A stretch of DNA of 64,000 nt from Triticum aestivum (taxonomy: Eukaryota > Streptophyta > Magnoliopsida > Poales > Poaceae). The position numbers and the translations under genes are program-made. The stretch spans positions 850,668,896-850,732,895 of the forward strand of contig NC_057801.1 of the NCBI RefSeq assembly GCF_018294505.1. The letters run 5' to 3'. This document shows, one piece after another, positions 34,347 through 47,094 of the stretch. Below the pieces are notes generated by a model, which searched no databases, was not told where the DNA came from, and saw nothing but the letters and a program-made list of their open reading frames with translations. Positions within the stretch are counted from its first letter, which is position 1. The number at the start of each line of letters is the position of its first letter.

Positions 34347-36529
34347 TGTAGGGTAACGCAGCAGAAAACAAAAAATTTCCAACCTACGCACCAGCCTAGG
34401 ACCACTATGGAGACTGCATACAAGGTTTGATCTTTTTCGTTACCAACTCATAGCGCAGCGGGAAGTAGAGTCGATGACGATCGGCGGTGCAGATCCCCGC
34501 AGCTTGGATTTACAACCTCCCAACCGCGAGGATGTATATCCTCATCTGCTCCTCAGACAGCCCTCCCGGGAGACGGTCGAACAGCCCCCCGGACGGTGTC
34601 GCGGATAGCCCTTCGGGAGGACCTTCGAAACTCGAACGATCACTCGAACAGCCCATCGGGAGGACCTTCGAAACCCGGACGGTCACACGGACAGCCCTTC
34701 GGGAGGCACTCACGAACTAAGACCGAAACTACGATCTCTCTACAGAGTTGCACACATACGGTGTCATCTATTCGGCAGGCTTCACCGTCCAGAACTAGTT
34801 CCTGTCGGAACCCAGACAACCTTTCGGCTCTACGAAACTCTTTCGCTGGGAGGGAGAGAGAAGCCAGATCATGCATGGCACTTGTATGTGAGAAAGAGTT
34901 GTTCCTTTAGGCAGCCCCCTCCACCCCTACTTATAGGCCAAGCCCAAGGGTGGCTTCTCCAAGAAGCCAATGATATAATACCAAAAGGCCCTCAAGGTGG
35001 CTTCTCTAAGAAGCCAAACAAAAAGCACTTTCACTATTCATGACGACATTTTTCAGCGTCCGTTTGAACTGAAAATATTTATGTGGGCTCAAAATATTTC
35101 CAGTACCCACTAGAATAATTGTCAACGCCTTCCGAAACAATTTCGGTTTAGTGATTTTCATCTGCGCAAAGCAAACAAGAATGCATTTTTACTATTCATG
35201 AAGACAATTTTCCGCCTCCTTTAAATCTGAAAATATTTCTGTTGGTCTTAGAATAATTCCAGTACCCACTAAAATGATTTTGGATTTGTTCCGAAGCAAT
35301 TTCAGATTAGTGAATTTCATCTGCAAAAAACATCTGAAGTGGTTCCGGCAGCTCCGGAGCATATCCGGTTATTATCCCGGAAAATTCCAGAAAGCTTCCA
35401 GAATGATTCTGGCACCCTCCAAGAATTATCAAGCATGTGCCGAAACCAATTTGACTTAACGGTATCCCCTGAAACAACTTTTTAGTTTCACCGAAACTCA
35501 TCCGATGACCTCTCTCTGCGTAACCTTTTCCGCTGTCCGAAAATTTTCCGGTGTCCGAAACTTTTTCGGTGATTTTCTCTCAGACTCCCTGTCTAGTATT
35601 CAACAGATAGATGACCCTTAAGCATGTGACCCTATAGGTTCGGTGAAGTATAGACATGACCAGAACCCTTTTCGATCAGTGATCAACATCGGAGCCGTGG
35701 ACACCCATATTGACCCCTATACCCACGCGAATGAATATTCGAGTGAACCTCCAGTTGCCATGTGCTATTCCTGTTGCTTCGTGATATGTTACAAATACCC
35801 CAGGTGTGACATGTTGGCATTCCCGTGGATCAACAACTTGTCCATGATGCTAGTTACCTCGTTACCGGTATTGTTCTGTTTTCTCGTTACCGTGTTCCGG
35901 CATCCCTGTGATCAAATCACAAAGTGTCTGGCCAGATGATGATGGATACCGTAATACCGAGAGGGACCAGATATATCTCTCCATCGTCGGAGGAGCAAAT
36001 CCCAATCTTGAGCTATTAAGTTACTTGACATACTTTTCCATGAACCCGTAAGTCGCCGTCTCTGTGTTAACAAACCCCATTTACGGATGACATTTAACAA
36101 ACCCCAAAGTTCATGAAGCAAGCATGAAGAAACTCGATACTTTCATGGTCTAAGGAATCATGCAAACGTTAACCATCTCTGTGTTATCAACCATAAACTT
36201 GTGACGAATGAATCTCATAGCATAACATCAATCCGGGTCGATTCAACACAAATGTTCTCTTAACATTTTTACCTCAAAGTTGCTGGCATAGACATGCCCA
36301 TGATTGGTAAAACATAATCATCATGCAACACTTGAGCTAGTCTTAGAGGCATGAGTAGGAATACATTTTACCGTTTATTATTCCACACGTGCACATGGGT
36401 TTTCCCCAGAGCCTTTATGGATATACGGGCTCGTGAACCACATCAGTTATAGCATGGAACATAAATATAATTATGAACATGGAGATAAATAATAGCATTT
36501 ATTATTGCCTCTAGGGCATATCTCCTACA
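34347..36529 (-). repeat. 5' LTR of BARE/Angela-like element
   Basis: 2183 bp and the partner of 26937-29107. The primer-binding site lies immediately below it at about 34333-34346. Confidence 0.85.
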
Positions 36530-36534
36530 ACTAC

Positions 36535-37030
36535 ATCACATCACCGCAATAGAGGCCGACGAGCGTTGCATGAAAGCACCGACAACAACCTGGCACGCGC
36601 CACGCCGTTGTGTCGCTTTCTCTCTACGGCATCGCAACCGCTGCATTTCAACTCTGGCGTCGACAATGACGGTGGCATCGTAGCTCCGGCAACCGCTGCA
36701 TAGGATCTCCGGTGGCTTCGTGGCCACTGCATCGCAGATTTAGTGCATCGACATCAATGCTCGCTACATAGCAGCTCCCACGGCTTAGCGGCCAGTGCAT
36801 GCTAGCTTCGACGCATCAGGGTCGACGACCGCTGCATAGTAGCTCCGGCGACTTCACTGCAACTGCATCGCACCTCCAGAGGCATCGACGACCATTGCGT
36901 CGCAGCTCCGGTGGCATCAACAACTGTTGCATCGCAACACAACCTCCAGAATGTGCATCCTCGATTGGAGGATCGTAGGGGTGCTTGAGCCGCATCGCTC
37001 ATGGCGGAGAGTGAGCAAATATGTGCGGAG
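36535..37030. repeat. Degenerate tandem-like repeats of GCATCG/CTCCGG words
   Basis: Units of about 60-70 bp recur with words such as CATCGCAGCTCCGGTGGCAT and GACGACCGCTGCAT. They are too diverged for a clean period. No coding region is supported. 37030-37427 shows nothing recognisable. Confidence 0.5.
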
Positions 37031-37427
37031 CGAAGAAGTAGAAAGAATGGATCGCGACATTTGAAAGAAAGAAAAATGGGTGGCTCACGACTCGTGCTGG
37101 AGATAAGGATGGGTGGCTCACGGCATTAGACGATGGGAAGACCTAGCAAGGTGAATGCGTTGATGCATCCTGAACGTGGGACGACAGAAGATGGCAGCAA
37201 CGAATTCCAGAGCGTGCACATGCGGTGCACACTGAGGGTCTCCTAGACCAGCTGGTGCTCTCTGCTCACTGTTGGATGGCATGGTGAGGTCACCGTATTA
37301 GCTGGTGCGCGCTTGGTGCAAGGTCAGGACACAAAATCAAGCTTGTAGGTGTAGCAACAGAGGTCGCGAGAAAGGTCGCTTTGGTTGATCCATATATTTA
37401 TTTTTTCTAATTTTGTTTAATAATATA

Positions 37428-37508
37428 CTCCCTCAGTCCCATAATATAAGAACGTTTTTGACACTAGTGTAGTGTCAAAAATATTCTTATATTATGGGAC
37501 GGATGGAG
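37428..37508. mobile_element. Stowaway MITE, 81 bp
   Basis: The whole element is an imperfect palindrome from CTCCCTCAGTCCCATAATAT to its inverted copy ending GGATGGAG, with a GACACTAGTGTAGTGTC centre. It is flanked by TA on each side (37426-37427 and 37509-37510), the Tc1/mariner target duplication. The sequence matches the common Thalos-like Triticeae Stowaway type. Confidence 0.9.
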
Positions 37509-37532
37509 TAATAAAGATGGTTATGTGCATAC

Positions 37533-37963
37533 TTGGATGAAATGAACAGGGGTCAAAACCTCCTTTTTGGAAGGAAAAATCTAATGTGGCAACAAGACAT
37601 GTTAGTAGAACCGTCCAGTTCTAGCCCCCTTAGCTTTATGAGCTTTTTGACGTTCTCATCCAATTCCTGTAGCCCTGCGTATCCACGTATGACCAGAATC
37701 TGGAGGGATCTGAGCTCACCCAACCATTGAGGTAATTATTCATGTTCATTATCCATTAGGCTTAGAAGTTTGAGGGAAGAGAGATGCCGGAAGGTCTCAG
37801 GTGTGCCGGTCAGATCACCACACAATTCGATAATTAATTCAATGAGGCCAGTAAGGCGTCGTGTGGCTGCACCAGAAGTTCTATTCCAAGGCTGCTCAGA
37901 GGATTTAGAGTTTCTAGTAATCGTCAAATGTGCATCACCAAGATACATTAATACTCCCACCAT
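37533..37963 (-). pseudogene. NLR disease-resistance protein, leucine-rich-repeat fragment
   Basis: One minus-strand frame reads LTGLIELIIELCGDLTGTPE, HLSSLKLLSLMDNEHE, an in-frame TAA at 37736-37738, then LPQWLGELRSLQILVIRGYA and LIKLRGLELDG. The L-x-x-L-x-x-L periodicity and the L-P-x-W-L-G-E-L-x-S-L-Q phrase are typical of C-terminal LRRs of cereal CC-NBS-LRR proteins. No NB-ARC motif is present in the following sequence, so this is a stranded fragment. A Stowaway MITE sits just past its 3' end. Confidence 0.55.
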
Positions 37964-40900
37964 ATTCCCTTATACAAGGCCACTTCATATTCTTATATCT
38001 ATTTTGACTATTGATTTTACCAACAAATATTGAATTATATGCCTGAAAAGTACGTCATTGTATGCACATTTCAAAGAACTTTCCGATGACATATTTTTTA
38101 TTATACAATATATATTTTGTTGACCAAAATTACAAGTCAAAGTTTGAGAAGAAAACGAAGTGACCTTGTATGTCCAGTACTTGAAATTTATGGGTAGAAG
38201 TAAACAAATATAGTCCATCCAATGACCACCATCATGTATGTCTTTTATGCGCAAATGATCCCATGATAAATGGATTGGAAGGAGAAAATGAAAAACCCTA
38301 GCTCGAATCTGTACCTAAGTGATATATTCTTCTCTGACTTCTCAACTGCGGCACTTCTGTGCACATAAAAATAACTGCAAATCCATCAAGAACAAAATTT
38401 GAATGAATATCACATTCACCAAAATCAATTCAGATCTCACCTAACTGAAAATCTTGCCCTCTTCATGAGTGCCGATTTCTATCTGTGCTTTCATAATGTC
38501 AGACCATAGGATCTATTTTGGAATAACTTTCTTTGCATTGCCTTAAAACAATAAAGCGGAAGGTTGTTCCTAACTCTCATATTTCCTGTACAAGTCCTGA
38601 TATTTCTCACCCAGCAATTATCCAACTCGGGAGCCTCATTAAGAAAAAACAAAGACCACTCCACATTATTTTGTACAATTTTGAATGAATATAATAGGAA
38701 CCCACGAGCCACAATCCATGACGTCTTTAGTTTGCTATAATATTTTGCCCTCCGCTCCACGCCCACGACACATGACATCTTCCAATAGTAATGTGCAACA
38801 CGGCTTTAAGTGGAATCAAAGAGACTTGTGGGAGTTCTTCTTGTCCAAATTGGCTTGAATCGGAATGGGATCAAGCCCACAAATAAGCCATCCATAGAAC
38901 CAAGATAGCATTATCTCTCAGTTTCTCTCTTAAGCGGAAGCACACAAAGCAGATTTTACAATTCATTTCAGATTCCACTTACGCTCTACTGGGTAACTGG
39001 AATTTTCTGCTCCAATAATTAACAAACCACGAACCCCAGCCAAAATTTGTGTAGCCACACTCAGATATATAGATTCAAAATTGTATTCGGCTACCTTGAA
39101 CAATCATCATTCACACATGTATATTATATTTTGAAAGTTGACATTTTTATTCCTTTGTGGCAAAAGTTGCACATACCATGTATATATACATACAGCGCTT
39201 TTCACGCCCGCATCGGACCGGGTGCAATCGCCACCATGTACGTCCAACAACTCCATCCATCGCCCCAAACCCGTCAGTCTTCGACCAGCTATTGGGAGAG
39301 TGATTATGGTGGCGGTGTCCTGCACAGTCAGGCATGAAGACACTGAGCATGGCGGCAGCGATGGCGCCGATGGAGTAAACAGACAGTTGACCCTGCGGGT
39401 GAGTGCGGTGGTGCCCGTAAGCATGGGCATTCCAGCGACCAGCATTCACATGCTACCTAGAACATACCTCTCCTTCTCCTCGACCTCCGCCGCCGCGGCG
39501 CCCACCATGTGACTCGGACAACCCCTACCACCCTCCATGTCGTCACATTAGACATGCCCCACCCATTGGCAAAGACGAAAGTGAAGGGTGCATCGGAACG
39601 GAGCCCGAGGCATAGTCTCCTCTGGGGCTGCCGGATCGTTGCCCCGTCAGACATCTAGAGTTTGGAAGGGAGAAAATAATGGGGTTGGGGATACGCAGAT
39701 GGGGCGTGTACCGCATCCGAGGGATGTTCTGTTGGTAACTAGGAAAGTTGGCTGGCCACGTCAATTGATGATGGATTTTATCTGGTTATTATTTGTGCAC
39801 CGGTTCTTTGTGGGATTAAAAAAAAATGGTGGAGAGGTGGGAGGCGTACGTGGGAGGTGGGGGACGAACTAAGGATGTATGAACTTCCTGTCTAGGAGAA
39901 GAGATTATCAGGACTCACTTATTCCGATAGCATTTAGTGAGTAGAAAAAGTGATGAGCGTGACAGGGCTGGCTTTCATTAGTAAAAATGCCCGTGCGTTG
40001 CAACGGTAGAAATACAAAAATGTATGCATCCTAGTCTAATAGGCATGACTCTAGGATACATCCCCCACTCTCAGTTCCATGACCTCTATTTGAACAAAAA
40101 GTCCTATCTGTGTCACCACCTATCCTTGTTCTTGACTTTACCGATTGTGGACGGGTTGTTCATCTAGTTACATCACGTCTAGACATTGTCAGTGCAAGGG
40201 ATGAGCTGGACCACCTCACGTCATATTTGACGCTGAACCTCGCATAGTGGAAGGGAATGTTTCAACTAATCTCTCGAGCGGGAGATGAGGGCCCACTCCG
40301 TGAGTCCCTCCCCGCATGTGTTTCATCCCTCATACTCTGTGTCTCTACGCATGTCTCATCATGCCTCCTTCACACCACGCATGCTTGCACTAATATATTA
40401 TTAAAAAAAACATATTAAATGGCTATTAATAATAGAGTTGAGAAAATAACACTAACGTAGTAAAATGGCAGCCCAATATATCATTCATAGGAAATTATTC
40501 ACAGCAACAGAAATTTCATGATTCTTAAATAGCTAACATTTCTATCGATTAAAATAATTCTGGTTTTTGTACCCTTAAATCAACCAGAAAAAAGGTGCTT
40601 ACCAGACATACAAACTTTAGTGTTTCTAAGCTTGAAGTGGCGCAAGATTGGTAGCATTTGTTGGCCAACCATGCGTTGGTACCCCTTAGAGAAAGTACCT
40701 TTGCAAAGAACAGGTACAAAACAGTGATGAATTAGCAAACGAAAGCTGGCAGAATGGGATCTCCCCTTGTACTCGACAAGAGAAACACTAAGCGCCATTG
40801 GTAAAATATTAATCAACGTATGTGTCAGATCCACTCACCTTTCTCTGCTCTTCCAGTGAGCAAAAAGGCCCGTGCAATTGTTTCAGAGAAACAAATTTAC

Positions 40901-42104
40901 AACCTTCAAACCGAGCCATTGAGAATATAAAACATATAATGATTATCAATAATGTAGTCCCACCTAATTCTCCTATACATATCATGTTAAACTAAGTGAC
41001 GGTATACGTATGCAAATATATAACTGATAAATTTCACAAGCAAATAATGATATAGTCTCACATTTAACAAAATGGTAAAAAATAGCGTAAATCATGGCTG
41101 ATAACAATATAATAAATTCTTGTGAGTGATAGTTTGACTCCCGACAGAAGAAGGCGTTGTAGCAACATAATAAAAACAAATCCCTCGGAAGACTATTTCT
41201 GAAAACAAATTACATACTATGCACAAGCGTATGGAAAAGGATCACTCAACATTGTCAGCTAGTAAAAATGCATGAGGAGGAAGATCTGAAAAGATAAGTC
41301 AATTATTTGAAAGAATTTTCCCATGTTTTTTAATAAATGAGAACAATCATCGTGACATATTAGAACTTATTCAGGACATCTTCTTCTTTTACTGAAGGAA
41401 GTAGTATGTTCCAGCCAAATTGTCAAATCACTGCTCGGTGCCTTGTTAAAATCCTATCCATCAAAATTTATCCCACAACAATATCTACCACTTGTAGTTA
41501 TTAAATGGTTAAAAAGCAGCTTGGCTAAGCCGTATGCTGGTCTTTGTACCAAGCATATAGTGGAGTGCGTGAAATCCGCCGTCAGTGTCAATGTTCAAAG
41601 TTGAGATTGGGTCACCGGTCACGCACTGCCTCTGATCCCGAACACGGCGAGGATAAGCAGGCCAACCACAAAGTCTGCAGTGGTGGCCGTCCGGGCGACA
41701 ATCGGGTTACCCATGGTGCGGCGCCAAGCTATAGAACACGCCCATGACCTTGCCGCTTCCAGTGGAGAGGAGCTGTTAGTAGTCGCCTCTAGGGGATAGA
41801 CGTGTTCATGGCAGGGGATCACCTCGGGAGGCGTTGGTCCGATTAGGTATGTGCCCCGCTCGCCGCCTAAACCTACATGAAAAAATTGTTGCCAACCTAC
41901 AAATTTTCAAGACTGAAGCTTCACACCAAAACATCGTGAAGTGAGCAGGAGTACTAAACAGGGTGATCATCACGCCTTCATGCAACAACTTGGTGCAGAT
42001 TGGTACGCACCAGTACCATTGACTGCCAAACTTTGGGAGAAGAACTCGTTCCCGTCAGTCACACAATGACGACCGGGGCTGCACCTAAAGCACCGATATT
42101 AAGG
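37964..42104. other. No recognisable gene; decayed repeat DNA
   Basis: Frames at 38491-38778 (-), 39107-39445 (-), 40580-40834 (-), 41544-41747 (+) and 41619-41822 (-) are short and carry no domain I can name. A minus-strand stretch at 41806-41988 (HEGVMITLFSTPAHFT) faintly recalls the N-terminus of family-1 glycosyltransferases, but it is too short to call. AGTAAAAATGCCCGTGCGTT at 39980-40000 is a word common at ends of Triticeae MITEs. GAAAC at 42105-42109 is the target duplication of the next element. Confidence 0.4.
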
Positions 42105-42109
42105 GAAAC

Positions 42110-42280
42110 TGTTAACGTATAACTTTGTATAGCTATTCTGGCGTATTCCGTTTGCATACGATTGTACATATATGCGTATATGGTTTATTTCTTGGTCTCC
42201 AAGACTTGTAACTCTATTATAAATATATGAGCCGATCGCCCCTTGAGAGGCGTCTTCCCTCAAACTGTTTCATGTTTATA
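42110..42280 (+). repeat. LTR 1 of the copia tandem
   Basis: 171 bp, TG...TA rather than TG...CA. A TATAAATA box lies at about 42219-42226. TGGTATCTGCCC (42281-42292) follows as primer-binding site. Confidence 0.9.
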
Positions 42281-42395
42281 TGGTATCTGCCCTAGGTCCT
42301 ACAACCTAGCTTCCGCCGCCCCCAAAACCCTAAGCCGCCGCCGCCATACTCCCTCCGCGCCGCCGCAGCTTCCACCCCCTTCCCCGGCCGCCGCC

Positions 42396-45300
42396 ATGTC
42401 GACCTCCCCCTCCACCTCCCCTGCACTCGGGTCCTCCACCTCCTCGACGCTCGGGCCGCAGGCCGCCGGGGCCATGATCCCATCCATCGCATCGCCGGCG
42501 TCCCAGGCCGTCCATGTCTACAACGTCAAGACGCATGTTCCCGTCGTCCTCGACCTCCAGAAGTCCAACTATGCCAAGTGGCGTATGCTCATCACCGTCC
42601 TCCTCGGCAAGTACGACCTCACCGGCCACATCTCCGTCGTCACGCCGCCGGATGCCCGCACGGCCGACTGGCAGCGTCAGGACTTCGTCGTGCGTTCGTG
42701 GATCTACGGCTCCATCAGCGAGGACATCCTCGACACGATCATGGCCCAAGATCAGACCGCGTACGAGGCATACGCGCTGATACGAAACCTCTTCCTCGAC
42801 AACCAGTTCACCCGCGTCGTCTACCTCGAGGCGGTGTTCCGGGCCCTCATCCAAGGCGATCTCACCATCACCGCCTACTGTCATCGCCTGAAGGCAATGT
42901 CAGACGCACTCGCGGACGTAGGGAAGCCCATGACCGACCAAACTCCGGTCCTCACCTATCTCCGTGGGCTCAACCTCCGCTTCTCTGACATCACCACCCT
43001 CGTCACGATGCAGGTTCCGGCTCCAACCTTCCTGCAGACGCGCTCCATCCTTCTCCTCCGCGAGAACCAGCTCGCCAACGGCGCCCCGGGTGGCCACGTG
43101 CCGTCCCAAGTCGCCCTCTACGGCAACACCACCAGCTCCTCCACCGGTGGCAATTCCGGCGGCAATGGCGGCCACGGCGGCCGCTAGTCGAAGAAGAAGA
43201 AGAATGGCGGCGGGGGCGCCGCCAACTCCAACCCCGCCTACCCCACCGCCACGCCCGGACCATGGATCTGCTTTAACCCCTACACCGGACAGACACAGCA
43301 GATGCAACCCACCTGGCGCCCCTATGGCACTCCGGCTGCTCCCGCCGGGGGTGCTGGTCTCCTCGGGCCGGTCTCGCGGTCCAACGCCCCGCCGCCGCCG
43401 TCTCGCCAGTCCACTTGGGTGCCCCCAGGCCAGGTCGCCTACATGACTCAACTGCCGCCCCTGCATGGACAGGCCTGGGGCACCAACCCGCCTCCACCCG
43501 CGGCGACCTACCACGCCGGCGGCTCCGTCCCGACCCCTGCATGCGACTGCTCCGACCTGGTCACGGCCCTCAATGCCATCGCCGGGCCCTCTGCAACCGG
43601 CTCCTCCACGCAGGGCGCACGGGTGATGGATTCCGGTGCCACCTCGCACATGGTCTCTGACCCTGGTATACTCTCCACTTCCTCCCATCCTCCTCCCCCT
43701 CTTCGAGTCACTGTCAGCAATGGCGTTCCCCTCCCTATCACCGCCACCGGCCACATCACTCTTCACACACCTAACCACACTTTTTATCTCAACAATTTCT
43801 TGTCGTTCCAGATATTATCAAAAATCTTCTTTCTACTCGTCAATTTACCATCGATAATTCTGTTTCTGTTGAATATGACCCGTGTGGTTTTTCTATTAAG
43901 GATCTTCACACTCGGCGCGAGATCATTGGCTGCAGTAGCCCCGGACGCTCTACGAGTTCAACGCCAACACCAACCCCACCATATCTCCGTTTGGACTCGT
44001 CGCCACCGCCACCGCATCGGAGCTCTGGCATCGTGGCTTAGGACACCCTGGTCGTGACTCTATGTCACATTTATCTTCAGAATTTGCTATTCCATGTAAT
44101 AAAAGTACTCAAGTGTGTCATGCATGTCAACATGGCAAGCACGTGGGTTTACCTTTTTCTAGATCATCAACAGTTTGTAGTGCTCCGTTCCAATTACTTC
44201 ATTGCAATTTATGGACATCACCTGTTGCTAGTAATTCTGGTTTCAAATATTATCTTGTCATTGTTGATGATTTTACTCATTTTATGTGGACGTTTCCCCA
44301 TCACCGGAAATCCGACACATGTGATATTCTTGTCAACTTTGTCGCCTATGCACGCACACAATTCAACCTCCCTGTCATGTCCTTCCAGACCGACGATGGT
44401 ACCGAGTTTGTTAACTCTACCTTCATCCACTTTCTTGCACGCAACGGCATACACCTCCGCATGTCCTGCCCGTACACCTCCCCTCAAAACGGCAAGGCCA
44501 AACGCGCACTTCGCACGCTCAACGACATTACTCGCACCTTGCTGTTCCAAGCTTATATGCCTCCTGTGTACTGGGCCAAGGCCCTTGCCGCCGCCACCTT
44601 CCTACTTAACCGCCGTCCAAGCCAAGCCTTGAATTTCCGCATCCCATATACCCTCCTACACCAAAAACCGCCTTCCTTCTCCGAGATCCGTGTCTTGGGG
44701 TGCCTATGCTACCCTAACCAGTCTGCTATGGCGCCTCACAAACTTGCCCCTCGCTCCGCCGCATGCGTCTTTCTTGGGTATCCCGCGTCGCATCGCGGCT
44801 ATCGGTGCCTTGACTTAACGTCCCGCCGCATCATCATCTCGCGACATGTCGTTTTTGACGAACATACCTTTCCATTCGCCACTATTCGCACCACACAGTT
44901 TCCGGATGATCTCGATTTTCTCCTCGACTTGGTTGCCACGCAGCCGGCTCCCGCGGTCGTCGCACCTCCTACAGGCCAGCCCAACATGGTGCCGGCCTCC
45001 TCGGCCCAGCCCGCCATGCATGGCTTGGGGCTTTCCACCCCGACGCCACCCGCCACACCGCCCGCCTCACCAACGCCGCCCCCGTCTGGGTCTACCACCT
45101 AGTCCCCTTCCGCACAACCACCACCACCCCCTCCCCCTCCACGTCGCTCTCGCAGCGGCACCACTTCCTCCACCAACACTCACACCATGCTCACTCGCGC
45201 CAAGCGTGGTATTTTTCAGCCCATTAATAAACTTAATCTTTCGGCTGAACACTCCTCCATCTCCCCAATTCCCAAAACATATCGCTCTGCTCTTCAGGAT

Positions 45301-46800
45301 CCTCTTTGGCATGCTGCCATGACCGAGGAGTATGATGCTATCCTTCAGAACCGCACCTGGACTCTTGTTCCTCGACCGGTTGGTGCTAACATTGTTTTAG
45401 GGAAGTGGATCTTCAAGCACAAGTTTGGCGTTGACGGTGCTCTCGCTCGGTACAAGGCATGGTGGGTGGTCCATGGATTCTCGCAGCAGCTTGGCATTGG
45501 CTACGACGAGACCTTCAGTCCCGTCGTCAAGCCGGCCACGATCCGCGTTGTGCTCAGCATCGCCGTCTGACATGCTTCGCCGGTTCATCATCTGGACGTC
45601 AAGAATGCCTTTCTCCATGGCGATCTTGACGAGGTGGTTCACTGTGAGCAGCCGCCCGGCTTCATCGACCCTACACGTCCTCACCATGTCTGCCTGCTCC
45701 CTAAGTCCCTCTATGGACTCAAGCAGGTGCCCCGCGCATGGTACCAGCGGTTCGCTCATCACGCTCATCGACTGGCCTTCATGGCTTCCCAGAGCTACGT
45801 GTCTCCGTTCGTCCTTCGGCGCGGCTCTGAGATGGCCTACCTGCTTCTCTACATGGACGACATCATCCTCACCGCGTCCAGCGTTGAGCTTCTCCAGCAC
45901 ATCACCGACCAGCTTCACCGGGAGTTCTCCATGACTGATCTCGGGGACTTGACTTACTTCCTTGGGATCTCGGTCTCTCGTTCTGATTCCGGGATGCTTC
46001 TCTCGCAGCGTCAGTATGCCATAGACCTTCTTCAGCGCGCCGGCGTGATGGATTGCAACCCGTGTGTCACGCCAATTGACACCCATTGCAAGCTCTCCGC
46101 TGACGAGGGTCCCCTCGTCACCGATGCCATGGAGTACCGGAGTTTTGTCGGGGCCCTTCAGTACCTGACGCTCACTCGACCCGACATTGCCCATGCTGTC
46201 CAGCAAGCGTGCCTCTATATGCACGCTCCCCGGGAACCACATCTCAACCTCGTCAAGCGGATTCTTCGCTATATTCGTGTCACTCTCGACCTCGGTCTAC
46301 AGCTCCACTCCACACCGGCCGCCTCACTCACTGCCTACTCTGACGCGGATTGGGTCGGCTGCCCCGACACCCGACGCTCTACCTCCGGCTACTGTGTTTA
46401 CCTGAGTGACAACCTGGTGTCTTGGTCCTCCAAACGACAGGCCACGGTGTCTCACTCCAGTGCCGAGGCCGAGTATAGAGTTGTGGCACATGTCGTGGCT
46501 GAGTGATGCTGGCTTCGTCAACTTCTCCTGGAGCTGCATCGTCCTCTTCCATCCACCACCGTTGTCTTTTGTGATTACGTCAGTGCTGTTTACATGGCAT
46601 GTAATCCGGTCCAGCATCGCCGAATGAAGCACATCGAGATTGACATCCACTTCGTCCGCGAGAAGGTGTCTCTCGGTCAGATTCAGGTTCTTCATGTGCC
46701 ATCCTCACAGCAGTTTGCCGATACCATGACGAAGGGCTTACCGACTCAGTTCTTCTTGGACTTTCGGTACAGTTTATGCGTTCGACCGACGCACAAACTG
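42396..46800 (+). pseudogene. Copia gag-pol, copy 1 of tandem, broken
   Basis: ATG 42396 starts the gag frame. Order: gag (VVLDLQKSNYAKWRMLITVL to about 43090), Gly/Ser linker, protease MDSGATSHMVSD (43626), HHCC zinc site (CHACQHGKHV), integrase, RT with YMDD (45855) and RNase H (SSAEAEYRVV), ending at the purine tract. Lesions visible against copy 2: TAG at 43185 where copy 2 has Trp, a 1-bp deletion near 43797, TAG at 45100, TGA at 45568 (Ser in copy 2) and TGA at 46504 (Cys in copy 2). The first integrase Asp is also changed (HCNLW at 44206; copy 2 has HCDLW), and the catalytic Glu is Lys (NGKAKR at 44500). RT has YMDD where most plant copia elements have YVDD. Confidence 0.85.
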
Positions 46801-46808
46801 CGGGGGGA

Positions 46809-46979
46809 TGTTAACATATAACTTTGTATAGCTATTCTCGCGTATTCCGTTTGCATACGGTTGTACATATACGTGTATAGGGTTTATTTCTTGGTCTCCA
46901 AGACTTGTAAGTCTACTATAAATATATGAGCGGATCGCCCCTTGAGAGGCGTCTTCCCTCAAACTGTTTCACGTTTATA
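46809..46979 (+). repeat. LTR 2 (middle) of the copia tandem
   Basis: 171 bp, shared by both internal domains: 3' LTR for copy 1 and 5' LTR for copy 2. It is preceded by the purine tract CGGGGGGA and followed by TGGTATCTTCCC. Confidence 0.9.
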
Positions 46980-47094
46980 TGGTATCTTCCCTAGGTCCTA
47001 CAACCTAGCTTCCGCCGCCCCCAAAACCCTAAGCCGCCGCCGCCATACTCCCTCCGCGCCGCCGCAGCTTCCACCCCCTTCCCCGGCCGCCGCC

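Larger units (their letters stand above)
26937..36529 (-). mobile_element. Complete but decayed BARE/Angela-like copia retrotransposon
   Basis: LTRs at 26937-29107 (3') and 34347-36529 (5') are about 2.18 kb. On the minus strand they begin TGTAGGAGATATGCCCTAGA and end CTACA, close to the start of BARE/Angela LTRs. The exact 5-bp duplication ACTAC flanks the element (26932-26936 and 36530-36534). TGGCATCATGAGCC follows the 5' LTR as primer site, and CAAGTGGGAGTC precedes the 3' LTR as purine tract. LTR identity is roughly 95% by eye over a sampled 200 bp. Confidence 0.9.

Noticed and set aside
41806..41988. Family-1 glycosyltransferase fragment on the minus strand
   Set aside because: Only about 15 residues look similar; there is no PSPG box or further support.
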